Source of the DNA: JAJPXI01 sp045602885
GTDB taxonomy: Bacteria > Bacillota > Clostridia > Oscillospirales > Oscillospiraceae
Direction: 5' to 3'
NCBI GenBank assembly: GCA_045602885.1
Contig: JAZSCJ010000144.1
Location: 1-10,584, forward strand
Length of the DNA: 10,584 nucleotides
The notes under the pieces were generated by a model that saw only the letters and a list, made by a program, of their open reading frames with translations, did not search any database and had not been told where the DNA came from. Position numbers and translations under genes: made by a program. Numbering within the stretch: position 1 is the first letter of the stretch; every line of letters begins with the position of its first letter. Shown here in pieces: positions 1-8,500 of the stretch.

Positions 1-1143
1 CAGAATACCGCCCTTGTCGTAGGGCAGATGAATGACCACACGGGCGGTTCCCGCATCCAGCCGCTTCTCGATGGCGGTCAGCAGTTCCTGCAGCCCCTCG
101 CCGGTACGGGCAGAGATGGAGCCCATATCCTCGCCGCGGGGCAGAATGTCATTGGGGAACAGGTCGCACTTGTTGAACACCTCCAGACGGGGTGTCTCGG
201 AAGCACCCAGCTCCAGAATCAGCCGGTCCACCACCTCGGCCTGCTCCCGCCAGTTGGGGTCGGAGGCGTCGATGACATGGAGCAGCAGGTCGGCAAAGGA
301 CAGTTCCTCCAGCGTGGCCTTAAAGGCGTCCACCAGATGGTGGGGCAGCTTGCGGATAAAGCCGACCGTATCCGACAGCAGCACGGTGCAGGTATCGGAG
401 ATTTCCAGTGTGCGGGTGGTGGTATCCAGCGTGTCAAACAAACGGTTATTGGCCGGGATGCCTGCGCCGGTCAGCTTGTTGAGCAGGGTGGACTTGCCGG
501 CATTGGTATAGCCCACGATGGCCACCACGGGCACTTCATTTTTCTCACGCAGTACACGCTGGGTGGCACGCACCCGGCGCACCTGTCCCAGCTCCTCTTT
601 GAGCTTGGCGATCTTGCGGTGGATGTGACGCCGGTCGGTCTCCAGCTGTGTTTCGCCGGGGCCGCGGGTACCAATGGCACCCTCTTGCCGCTCCAGATGG
701 GTCCACATACCGATCAAACGGGGCAGCAGATACTGATACTGCGCCAGCTCTACCTGCAGGCGGCCCTCCTTGGTCTGGGCCCGCTGGGCGAAAATATCCA
801 AAATCAGCGCCGAGCGATCCATAACCGAAACGCCCAAATCCTGGGTCAGCGCACGCTGTTGCGAGGGGGACAGGGCGTTATCAAAGATGACCATATCGGC
901 CCCCTGGGCCTGTACCAGCTCTTTGACTTCCTGCACCTTGCCCTCACCGATGAAGGTGCGCGGGTCGGGCGTGGCCTTGTTTTGCATGACCATACCCATG
1001 CACACGCCACCGGCCGTTTCCAGCAGAGCATTCAGTTCCTCCAGCGTTTCCTCACTGGCGTTTTCCTCCGCGCTCAGACAGGCGGCATTCAAGCCCACCA
1101 GAACAGCCCGGTTGATTTTTCCTTGGGTCAAATTCTCGTTCAT
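1..1143 (-). CDS. hflX: GTPase HflX (ribosome-splitting GTPase), 3' end cut by window edge
   Basis: HflX is a GTPase that binds the 50S subunit and, by family knowledge, dissociates stalled or stressed 70S ribosomes in the cytoplasm. The 381 visible residues hold the N-terminal HflX domain with the family signature GTRGPGETQLETDRR (about 158-172), a basic, probably coiled-coil helix (172-200), then a complete G domain: P-loop GYTNAGKS (211-218), switch I region DTLDTTTR (237-244), G3 DTVGF (258-262), G4 NKCD (324-327) and G5 SAR (344-346). The frame is still open at base 1; HflX is usually a little over 400 residues, so only a short C-terminal piece should be missing. The ATG at 1141-1143 is preceded by GAGGT (1147-1151) at short spacing. 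It starts 18 bases after the flavin reductase stop, so the two are probably one transcript. Switch I has T where many HflX proteins have P (DPTTR). Confidence 0.97.
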   Translation of the reverse strand, partial: MNENLTQGKINRAVLVGLNAACLSAEENASEETLEELNALLETAGGVCMGMVMQNKATPDPRTFIGEGKVQEVKELVQAQGADMVIFDNALSPSQQRALTQDLGVSVMDRSALILDIFAQRAQTKEGRLQVELAQYQYLLPRLIGMWTHLERQEGAIGTRGPGETQLETDRRHIHRKIAKLKEELGQVRRVRATQRVLREKNEVPVVAIVGYTNAGKSTLLNKLTGAGIPANNRLFDTLDTTTRTLEISDTCTVLLSDTVGFIRKLPHHLVDAFKATLEELSFADLLLHVIDASDPNWREQAEVVDRLILELGASETPRLEVFNKCDLFPNDILPRGEDMGSISARTGEGLQELLTAIEKRLDAGTARVVIHLPYDKGGIL

Positions 1144-1161
1144 AGTACCTCAACTTCGGTG

Positions 1162-1668
1162 TCAGGCCTTTTTCAAGACCTCCACGATCTTTCCGATATA
1201 CACAGCGTGCCAATCCTGCTTGGGATAATGGGTTTGCGCCAGCGTAGTGTCGATGAAATTTTCCGGACGGATCTGATCCACATACAGCTTTTCGCAGATG
1301 AGCACCAACTCGGCCTCGGCAAAGTAGGGGGTGTTCCCCACACCGTATTCCACCGTAAAGCCACAGGCGTTGACCTTATCCAAATCCCGGCCGCTTTTTG
1401 CGCCGCACAGGGACAGCTTTTCGCGGTACTCCTCGCCGTAGAAGGACAGGGAGAAGTACTTTTCCCGGTCCATAAACTCCTTGGTGTAGCGCTGGGGGCG
1501 CACATAGGCGGTGGCGACCGGCTCGTGCCACAGCACACCCAAACCGCCCCAGCTGGCCGTCATGGTATTGCAGGCCGTCTGGTCGCCTGCGGTAATCAAC
1601 ATCCATTGATCGCGGATGCGGCGAAACACATTTCCTTCCAGGTCGCGGGGATCCATTTTGACAAACAT
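1162..1668 (-). CDS. Flavin reductase-like domain protein (FMN-binding split-barrel)
   Basis: This is a 168-residue cytosolic protein of the flavin reductase-like family (FMN-binding split barrel). Members bind FMN and pass electrons from NAD(P)H or a partner to flavin or other acceptors; the partner here is unknown. Family-like stretches are WMLITAGD (about 22-29), NTMTASWGGLGVLW (34-47, the likely flavin-phosphate region), YVRPQRYTKEFMD (55-67) and the C-terminal DWHAVYIGKIVEVLKK (152-167). There is no signal peptide or membrane segment. The ATG at 1666-1668 is chosen because GAGGTGAT lies just upstream; an in-frame ATG at 1707 has no ribosome binding site and would place translation inside the preceding terminator. 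The gene directly follows the rpmE terminator and precedes hflX by 18 bases. The family assignment is firm; substrate and physiological role cannot be read from sequence. Confidence 0.9.
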   Translation of the reverse strand: MFVKMDPRDLEGNVFRRIRDQWMLITAGDQTACNTMTASWGGLGVLWHEPVATAYVRPQRYTKEFMDREKYFSLSFYGEEYREKLSLCGAKSGRDLDKVNACGFTVEYGVGNTPYFAEAELVLICEKLYVDQIRPENFIDTTLAQTHYPKQDWHAVYIGKIVEVLKKA

Positions 1669-1672
1669 ACCA

Positions 1673-1680
1673 ATCACCTC
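1673..1680 (-). promoter_or_regulatory. Ribosome binding site of the flavin reductase gene
   Basis: GAGGTGAT on the minus strand, ending 4 bases before the ATG at 1668. It is a near-perfect match to the 16S rRNA anti-Shine-Dalgarno and decides the start, against an in-frame ATG 39 bases upstream that lacks such a site. Confidence 0.8.
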
Positions 1681-1691
1681 ATTATAGTATA
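1681..1691 (-). promoter_or_regulatory. Possible -10 element for the flavin reductase-hflX unit
   Basis: The minus strand reads TATACTATAAT here, containing a perfect TATAAT (1681-1686) and an overlapping TATACT (1686-1691). No good -35 is seen at 16-18 bases; the nearest is TTGCTT at 1702-1707, only 15 bases from TATAAT and inside the U-tract of the rpmE terminator. Initiation from TATAAT would begin within the ribosome binding site, giving a leaderless or near-leaderless message; from TATACT the leader would be about 11 bases. Suggestive only. Read-through of the terminator is the alternative way to express these genes. Confidence 0.3.
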
Positions 1692-1705
1692 TGCACCAGA
1701 AAAGC

Positions 1706-1737
1706 AAAAAGGCCCGTACCGTTCGGTACGAGCCTTT
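1706..1737 (-). terminator. Rho-independent terminator after rpmE
   Basis: The stem arms GGCTCGTACC and GGTACGGGCC (1711-1734) pair over 10 bp with one G-U, loop GAAC, flanked by AAA before and TTTTTGCTTTT after on the minus strand. It starts about 15 bases past the rpmE stop. The other strand also shows a short T run (TTTT at 1735-1738), but no plus-strand gene would need it. Confidence 0.92.
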
Positions 1738-1748
1738 TATTACAGCAA

Positions 1749-1952
1749 TTACTTGCCCAAACCGAACTTCTTGTTGAAGCGGCTGACGCGTCCGCCGGTA
1801 TCCACGACCTTCTGCTTACCGGTAAAGAAGGGGTGACACTTGGAGCAAACTTCCACCTTGATATCGCTCTTAGTGGAGCCAGTCTCGATGACATTGCCGC
1901 AGGCGCACCGGATGGTGGTCTGATTGTAGTTGGGATGCAGTCCTTCCTTCAT
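1749..1952 (-). CDS. rpmE: 50S ribosomal protein L31, zinc-containing type
   Basis: L31 (bL31) sits at the central protuberance of the large subunit and contributes to intersubunit bridges. The 67-residue product is full length and begins MKEGLHPNY, typical of L31. It carries the four cysteines of the zinc-binding (C+) form: C16 and C18 (CAC), then C36 and C39 (CSKC), followed by the conserved HPFFTGKQK (40-48) and a basic C-terminus. The start at 1950-1952 has GAGGTGA (1959-1965) six bases upstream. It lies 88 bases after addA with no terminator between them, and is followed by a strong terminator. The zinc-type paralogue is often paired in genomes with a cysteine-free, zinc-starvation-induced copy; none is in this window. 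Confidence 0.98.
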   Translation of the reverse strand: MKEGLHPNYNQTTIRCACGNVIETGSTKSDIKVEVCSKCHPFFTGKQKVVDTGGRVSRFNKKFGLGK

Positions 1953-1985
1953 GGGGTTTCACCTCTTTCACTGCCGGGATTTCAT

Positions 1986-2029
1986 AATGCAACTGATATA
2001 TTAACACGCCATCAAATAAAATGCAACTG
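1986..2029 (-). repeat. 10-bp direct repeat pair in the rpmE upstream region
   Basis: CAGTTGCATT occurs twice on the minus strand, at 2020-2029 and 1986-1995, identical over 10 bases and 34 bases apart start to start. One copy overlaps the candidate -35, the other the expected transcription start. This could be an operator pair or chance in AT-rich DNA; the repeat itself is certain, its function is not. Confidence 0.5.
1998..2026 (-). promoter_or_regulatory. Candidate rpmE promoter
   Basis: In the AT-rich spacer between addA and rpmE the minus strand has TTGCAT (2021-2026), 17 bases, then TAATAT (1998-2003), a moderate sigma-A-like match with correct spacing. Transcription would start near 1991, giving a leader of about 40 bases with the rpmE ribosome binding site. 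The -35 lies inside one copy of a 10-bp direct repeat and the start site in the other. Highly expressed L31 genes normally have their own promoter, which supports the call, but the hexamers are not strong. Confidence 0.45.
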
Positions 2030-2040
2030 TTTTTTTCATT

Positions 2041-5000
2041 TTATAAGAAGAAAATCTCTCCCGTGGCAAAAAAGTACAACGTCCTGCGCTCCACCGGCCG
2101 CCCCAGAAGCACTTCCAGCGCCCGGGCGTAGGCCTCCACCTGCGGCCGATACCGCTCGGGCTGCGGCGTTTGATCGGTTTTGAAGTCCACAATGGTAACA
2201 CCCTGTTCGTCCTCAAACCAACAGTCCACCACACCCTGGAACAGGATCTCCTCCCCCTGCGCATCGGGGAAAAATTCCTCGCCGGGCAGCAGGAGGGAAA
2301 ATTTATATTCCCGTTCCCGAACCGGGGCAGCCAGCAGCGCCCGGCCCAAGTCGCAGGCAAAGAAGGCGGCCAGCTTGCCGGGGTCAGCGCTGCGTCCCTC
2401 CGGCTCGGTGATGAACTGCTGGGCCACCAGGCGGTCGATTTCCCGGGAAATCTCCTCAACCGAGCCGGTGCGCTCAAAATCAAGGTATTGCAACACCTTA
2501 TGCAGCGCCGTCCCGCGCTGAGGGGCGGTCAAACCCAGCTTTCGCGCCGCGAAATCGGGCCGTTCAAAGGGCGTTTGGCGCACCGGGCGCGGCACATCGG
2601 TATCCTCAGCAGCTTCGGCATCCAACGTGCGCCCCTTGAGCTGGGTCGCCGTCAGCTTGGAGGGCAGCTCGGCCGCACCGGCGTGGGGATAGCTCCACCG
2701 CAGCACATCCACCAACCGTTCCACCGCCTGCGCTTCGGGTGCGCTTCCCTCGTCCATCACCCGACCCCGGGCCTGCAGGGGTATTTCCAGCGCTGGATCG
2801 CGCACCAGGCGAATGTCCCATGCAGGGCCGAAACTTCCGGCCACCGGCGGACGATTCCCGTCAGTCCAGAGCTCGCCGCTTTCGGGCCGTGACAGGGCGC
2901 ACAGCAACAACCAGCGCCCCGGCGAAGCGGCCGCCGACACCACCGCCGGCGCGACCGGGCGCGTGGCATCGCCGGACATTTTTGCCAACGTATCCGCGGC
3001 ATTGCTCAGCCCCAGCGTCATAATGAGCTTTTCCTTGGCTCGGGTCATGGCCACATACAACAGGCGCATTTCCTCCGCCTTGAGTTCCCGGTCCATTTGC
3101 ACCGCAACGGCCTGTCGGGCCAGCGTGGGCCATTCCACCGTCCAGCCCTCGCCCCGTTCCAGCCGCTTGGGGCCAACGCCCAGACGGTGGTGGAACAGCA
3201 CGGGCGCAGCGGCGTCCATTTTGTTGAACTGGCGACCCAGACCACACAAAAAGACAACGGGAAATTCCAGTCCCTTGGAGCGGTGGATGGACAGCAATTT
3301 GACGCCGCCCGTGCCTGCGCTTGCCGGGGTAAATTGCTCGCCCCGCTGGCGCATACGCCCCAGATGGGTCAAAAAGCCGAACAGTCCCTTGTGCCCTGCA
3401 CGCTCCAGACGACAGGCCTGTTCACGCAGGGTGGCCAGATTGGCCTGCCGCTCGGCACCGCCCGGCATTGCGCCGAAAATGGCCATCAGATCGGTTTGAC
3501 GGTAAATGCGCTCGATCAAACGATGGGTGGGCAGCTCACCGGAGCGAAACCGCAGCAGCTTGAGCTGCTCCAAAAACTCCGTACAGTCGGCACCGCCGTC
3601 CTGCTCCATGGCGGCGTAGAAGTCACCCCCCTTTTGCCCGGCGCGGATCTGCGCCAGACGGTCGGGGGTAAAGCCAAAGACCGGCGAGCGCAGCACCGAC
3701 AGCAGCGGCACATCCTGCCGGGGGTTGTCAATGACCTGCAGCAGGGACAGCGCCACCGAAATTTCGGTGGTTTCGAAAAAGTCGCCGCCGCTTTCGGCAT
3801 CCAGCGGAATCCCTGCCTCGGCCAGCGCACGGGCATAGTGGCGCTGTACCGGGCCGGGGGAACGAAGCAGAATGACCATATCCTCGCAGCGGATCGGCCG
3901 GGTACCGCCCACGCCATCGTCCACCGGGAAGCCCTCTCGTAGCATTTGCGCCATGCGTCGGGCCACAAATCGGGCTTCGATCAGATTTTTGTCCACGGCG
4001 TCCTCACCGCCGTCATTCTCCGGTAAGGCGATGACATCCAGTTCGGTAGCGTAGGCCGGATCATCCCCGACGGCCAAACCGGGACAAAGAGCTTCATCCG
4101 CACCGTAATCCATCTCACCACAGGAACGGCTCATAATGTTTCGGAACACATCGTTGGCCGCCTGCAGCACCTGGGGACGGGAGCGGAAGTTGCAGGACAG
4201 CAGCCGCTTGCGTGGCTGCCCCGGCTCCACAGTTCCGCCCATGGGCCAAGTGTTGTATTTGTGCAGGAAAATGGTGGGGTCAGCCAGACGGAAACGGTAA
4301 ATGGACTGCTTGACGTCGCCCACAAGGAACAGATTTTCCCCGGCCCGCGACAGGGCGTCAAACAGCACATTCTGTACTTCGTTGGTGTCCTGATACTCGT
4401 CCACCATGATCTCGGTAAACTGCCGCTGCAGCAGATCGCACACATCCTGCCGCTGCAACAGGCGCACCGTCAGATGCTCGGCATCGGAAAATTCCAGCAG
4501 GCCACGGCGCTGTTTTTCCTCCAAAAAGCGTTGACCAAATCGGCGCACCAACTCCAACAGCGTTTCCATCTCCGGTGCCATGGCACGCAGCTCTTCCAAA
4601 ACGGCTTGGCTGTCGGCGGAAAATTGCTCTGCCAGTTTGTTCATGCGCTTTTTGCAGCGATCCCGAATTTCAGAAACCGCATCTTTGATGATTGGGTCAG
4701 CACCCTTCTTGGTGCCTGCCCGTGGAAAATCCAAAGGGAAGCACGCCGCGGCATCCGACCAGCGATTGGCCGCGCAAAGCCCCTCCAGCCCCTCCAGCGT
4801 GGCCGACAGGCTTTCTCCATAATTGTCCTTGACCACTTGATCTTGTTCGGCCAGTTCCAGCGCGCCGGACACTTCACCGTGCCAATAGTCGGCCTGCATC
4901 CGTACCTGTTCCAAAAGCAGCGCGCCCCACGGCGTTTGGCCGGCATCCACCACGCCGTCGCACCAGAAATCCCGTCGATGCTCTTCCAGCCAGCGCTCGG

Positions 5001-5562
5001 GGTCGGGATGACTTTGGATGCGTGCGTGGATATCCAAAATAATACTCATCAAACGGGTGTCATCCCGTCCGTTGAGCGTTGCCTCCACCAGTGCGGCAAA
5101 GCCGGAGTTCTCCCCAATGCCCTCATACTGCTCGTCCAGCAGCTCATTGAGCACACGCAGGGCAAGGGCATCCCCCTCGGCCGAATCGCAGATACGAAAA
5201 TCGGGGTCCACATCCAGCAACGGCCCATACTGGCGCAGCAGGTCGATGCACAGCGCATCAATGGTGCAAATGCGTGCTTTATAGACCAGTACAGTCTGGC
5301 GGCGCAAGTGGGTGTTACCCGGCTGGTGGGCCAACCGCTGGGACAGTTCCCGGGCGATGCGTCCCCGAAGCTCGGCCGCGGCGGCATTGGTAAAGGTAAT
5401 AACCAAAAACTCGTCTATGTCCCGTTTTTCCTGCTCGACGCGATTGAGCAGCCGCTCCACCAGCACCCGGGTCTTGCCCGAGCCGGCGGCCGCCGAGACC
5501 AGCAAGGCTCCGCCGCGTTCGTCCACCACGGCGCGTTGTTCTTCGGTCAACGGAAATGCCAT
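2041..5562 (-). CDS. addA: ATP-dependent helicase/nuclease subunit A (AddA)
   Basis: AddA is the helicase-nuclease subunit of AddAB, the Bacillota counterpart of RecBCD; it unwinds and degrades double-strand ends and leaves a 3' overhang for RecA. The 1173 residues show all UvrD/Rep-type motifs: Walker A AAGSGKT (25-31), Ia TFTNAAAAEL, II DEYQDT (388-393), III GDVKQSIYRFR (415-425), IV NFRSR (458-462), V SIHRSKGLEF (758-767), VI YVAMTRAKEKL (about 836-846). The C-terminal RecB-family nuclease has H1021, D1113 and D1126-F-K1128, so both activities look intact. The length is near that of the B. subtilis protein (1232). The ATG at 5560-5562 overlaps the addB stop by one base (TGATG), and AAGGAGG lies 9 bases upstream inside addB, so translation is probably coupled. 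No terminator is visible after its TAA. Confidence 0.98.
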   Translation of the reverse strand: MAFPLTEEQRAVVDERGGALLVSAAAGSGKTRVLVERLLNRVEQEKRDIDEFLVITFTNAAAAELRGRIARELSQRLAHQPGNTHLRRQTVLVYKARICTIDALCIDLLRQYGPLLDVDPDFRICDSAEGDALALRVLNELLDEQYEGIGENSGFAALVEATLNGRDDTRLMSIILDIHARIQSHPDPERWLEEHRRDFWCDGVVDAGQTPWGALLLEQVRMQADYWHGEVSGALELAEQDQVVKDNYGESLSATLEGLEGLCAANRWSDAAACFPLDFPRAGTKKGADPIIKDAVSEIRDRCKKRMNKLAEQFSADSQAVLEELRAMAPEMETLLELVRRFGQRFLEEKQRRGLLEFSDAEHLTVRLLQRQDVCDLLQRQFTEIMVDEYQDTNEVQNVLFDALSRAGENLFLVGDVKQSIYRFRLADPTIFLHKYNTWPMGGTVEPGQPRKRLLSCNFRSRPQVLQAANDVFRNIMSRSCGEMDYGADEALCPGLAVGDDPAYATELDVIALPENDGGEDAVDKNLIEARFVARRMAQMLREGFPVDDGVGGTRPIRCEDMVILLRSPGPVQRHYARALAEAGIPLDAESGGDFFETTEISVALSLLQVIDNPRQDVPLLSVLRSPVFGFTPDRLAQIRAGQKGGDFYAAMEQDGGADCTEFLEQLKLLRFRSGELPTHRLIERIYRQTDLMAIFGAMPGGAERQANLATLREQACRLERAGHKGLFGFLTHLGRMRQRGEQFTPASAGTGGVKLLSIHRSKGLEFPVVFLCGLGRQFNKMDAAAPVLFHHRLGVGPKRLERGEGWTVEWPTLARQAVAVQMDRELKAEEMRLLYVAMTRAKEKLIMTLGLSNAADTLAKMSGDATRPVAPAVVSAAASPGRWLLLCALSRPESGELWTDGNRPPVAGSFGPAWDIRLVRDPALEIPLQARGRVMDEGSAPEAQAVERLVDVLRWSYPHAGAAELPSKLTATQLKGRTLDAEAAEDTDVPRPVRQTPFERPDFAARKLGLTAPQRGTALHKVLQYLDFERTGSVEEISREIDRLVAQQFITEPEGRSADPGKLAAFFACDLGRALLAAPVREREYKFSLLLPGEEFFPDAQGEEILFQGVVDCWFEDEQGVTIVDFKTDQTPQPERYRPQVEAYARALEVLLGRPVERRTLYFFATGEIFFL
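3753..3770. repeat. 18-bp perfect palindrome inside addA
   Basis: The half-site CCACCGAAA is followed directly by its reverse complement, and then by the 8-base palindrome TTTCGAAA at 3771-3778. It lies in the coding stretch for ETTEISVAL of AddA. No function is evident and chance under coding constraint is likely. Confidence 0.35.
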
Positions 5563-8500
5563 CAGCCTTCCCCTCCTTGCTGCGCTTGTTCCGGGTCAAT
5601 CTCATTCCAGAACTGGTCTGCTCCCACCGGCTTTTGCCACACCCTGCGGTCGCCCATACACTCCTCAAAATGGCAGGCCTCGGCGTACTCGCACCAGCGG
5701 CAGGCGTTGACGTCAGACGAGCGCCAATAGGGGTCGGCATCAATGTTTCCACGCGCCATTTCGGCAGCGATCTCGCTCAATGTATCCATGACCTTGCGCC
5801 CCAGCTTACCCATGCGCTCGGCTTTAACCAGATACTCGCTTTTGATCTGCCCGGTCTTGTCCACCTTGATCGGCAAAAAGCGCGGTGCGCCCTGCCCCCA
5901 ATCTTCCATGGCACGGATGACCTGCGCATCGTCCAGCACCAGGCCTTCCCGGCGCAGCTTTTCCCGTGCCGTCTTGCGGCACGCTTCCTCGGTAATACCC
6001 CGTGTTCCGGGGATCAGCGCCTCTCGGGCGTGAACATACAACACGCCGGCGCTTTCCACTTCCCGACCCATCAACCCCTGCTGCTCCAGCGCAAACAGGT
6101 ACAGCAGCATTTGCAGGGACAGGCCGTTTTGAATGTCGGTAAAATCAAAGGACTTTTTGCCCGTTTTGTAGTCCACCACACGCAAATACAGCTTACCGTC
6201 GTGCTCCCAGCCGTCCACCCGATCCACGTAGCCGGTGACGCTGACGGTCAGGCCGTCCTTGCTGACCTCGATGGGGGACAAATCCTTGCCCGGCCCAAAG
6301 CCCAGTTCAAAGGCGACGGGGCGAAATTGCGAGCAGTTCAGCTCCTCCACGGCGTTTTCCACCACAAAGACCACGGTGCTTTTCAGCCGCTCAAAGAGGT
6401 AGCGGAAACGAGGCGTTTCCTCCTTCATGCCGCCCAGTTGTTCCTGGACATAGCGCGTCACCGCTTCCTCGGTCAGCTCCCGAACCGGACGGGTATCACC
6501 CCCGGTGATCGCGCCCAACACGTGCTCCAGCACATAGTGAACAAAGGTGCCATACTCCGGGGCGTGGAATCCGGCGGCCTGCCGCGCCTTGGCCTTGAGC
6601 CCGAAGCGCAAAAAGTAGGAAAAGTGGCAGGATTTAACGCAGTCCATTCGGGTGGCCGACATGGCCAGACGGGTACCGTACAGGCTTTCCACCGCATTCC
6701 GGGACAGAGCGCCGCGCCGCAGGGCCGCGGCCTGTCCGATGCGCCGCGCACGCAGGCTGTGCTCCTCCATCTGCTCCAGAACGGCGGCGGCAACCGCGTC
6801 ACGGCCTGCCAACTCCAGCGCCGGGCCGGGCGCACACAGACGAAATCCCTCCGGCAGGCCACCCTGCTCCATCCGTTGGGCGTGGGGGAACAACAAAGCC
6901 AGCCGCTCCACCAAAAAGGAGGGGCGGCGCTCTTCTCCGGGTCGCTCCCCGGCACGGGGCCAGCTGACCACCAGCCGCTTTGACGGCACGGCGCAGGTGG
7001 TATAAACAATGGTCATTTCCCGGGTCAGCTTATCACTCAGACGGGGGGCCAGATTCAATCCATAGTCGGCCAAGACATCCCGCTCCGGGTCGGTCAGAAG
7101 GCCGGGTGAGGGCGCTACGGCAGGGATGCTGCCGTCATCCGCGCCCAGCAACAGCAGCATTTTGGCCCGTTTGTGGGCCAGACGGGGGGCATCCCCGGCG
7201 GTCACCCGGTCCAGCGAGACCGGGATAGTGCCCACATCGTACTGGCTGAGCACCAGCTTGAACAGACTTGCAAACTCCTGCAAATCCAGCACAGTAGTTT
7301 CCAGCAGCAGGGCGCATTGCTCCAGCGCCCCGGTCAGAATCTCCCAGAGCTGACGGTACTCGTCGGCCAGCTTGCGCTCACCGGCCTGTTCCAGTTCAGC
7401 GGCACGGCGGCTCAACCGGTCGGGCAGGGCGATGTCCTCCAAAAAGCGGTACAGCGCCAGCGCAAAGCCGCGCCCGGTTTTGTCCTTGTTCTTGCGCAGA
7501 CGCTCCAGCGGCTGCACCACCTTACGCCGGGCGGCATTCAGACCATCCAGCGCGGCGGTATCCTCCGGGGAAAACGGCAGTCCGTATCCACCGGGGTGCA
7601 TAGTCCAGTCCTCCGTCTGGGTCCAGCGTGAGCCACGCAGATCCCAGGTGATGGCGTAGTTTTCCAACAAGTCCCGTTCCTCGTCCGACAGATCGGTCAA
7701 GCCGGTCTTCAGATATCGGAACAGATCCTCATAGGCATAGCCGCCCGAAACGGTATCCAGCGCAGCGGTGATCAGCGTCAGCACCGGCTTTTCCAAAATA
7801 TCGGTGACACTGCTCAAAAACAGGGGGATATCATACAGCGCAAATACGCTTTCGATCTGGTCGGCGTATTGTTCAAAGTTGCGTGCCGTTACGACAAAAT
7901 CACGCCAGCGCCACCCCTGCTCCTGCACCAGTCTGCGCAGGGTAACGGCGGCATACTCCACCTCAGAACGGATGTCATCGGCGGCAAACAGGGTGATTTC
8001 CGGGCAATCTGTCTGCCAGATCTGCCCGGGCTGGGCAAACAGGTTTTCTTCCAGATGAAGCAGCGCAGGCGCACGACCGCCGGTCTGGGTGCGTACTTCC
8101 ACCCGGCTTTCCACCCCCACCTCCCGGGCAAGCCGCAGCAGCGTGTGGGCAGTACGTCGCGCAGGGGCAAAGATATCGTCCTCTTCCCCGTCCAGTCGGT
8201 CGCAGGTCAAGGCCACCGTCACGCAGTTGCCCAGCTCCAGCAGGCGGCGCAGCACGCCGCACTCCTGGGGAGTAAAGTCGGTAAAACCATCCACCCAGAT
8301 CCCATATCCAGCCGGCCAATGGCAACGGGACATCAGTTCGGGCAGACGGGTCAGCCGATCACGGGGATCGGCCGCGATGCGGGCCGTCATGGCATCATAG
8401 GCGCCAAAAATCAGACCCAAATCATGAAACTTCTCGCCCTCCAAACCGCCCATAGCCTGCGCCGCCTCCAGCAGCTTGGCCGGATCGACCTGATAGCTTT

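Noticed and set aside
1669..1707. Upstream start of the flavin reductase gene (13 extra residues)
   Set aside because: It begins inside the terminator U-tract without a ribosome binding site, while GAGGTGAT precedes the ATG at 1668.
28..1836. A 602-codon plus-strand open frame opposite hflX, the flavin reductase gene and most of rpmE
   Set aside because: It spans three recognisable minus-strand genes and an intergenic terminator, and its translation is low-complexity Gln/Gly/His/Leu-rich, typical of the antisense shadow of GC-rich codons. No ribosome binding site or family resemblance.
1953..2040. A terminator or riboswitch in the addA-rpmE spacer
   Set aside because: Only weak AT-rich pairing (TGAT/ATCA) was found, with no GC stem followed by a T-tract and no recognisable leader fold.
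4261..6983. Long plus-strand frames (489 and 475 codons) opposite addA and addB
   Set aside because: They are antisense to fully motif-supported AddA/AddB and show no recognisable domain.
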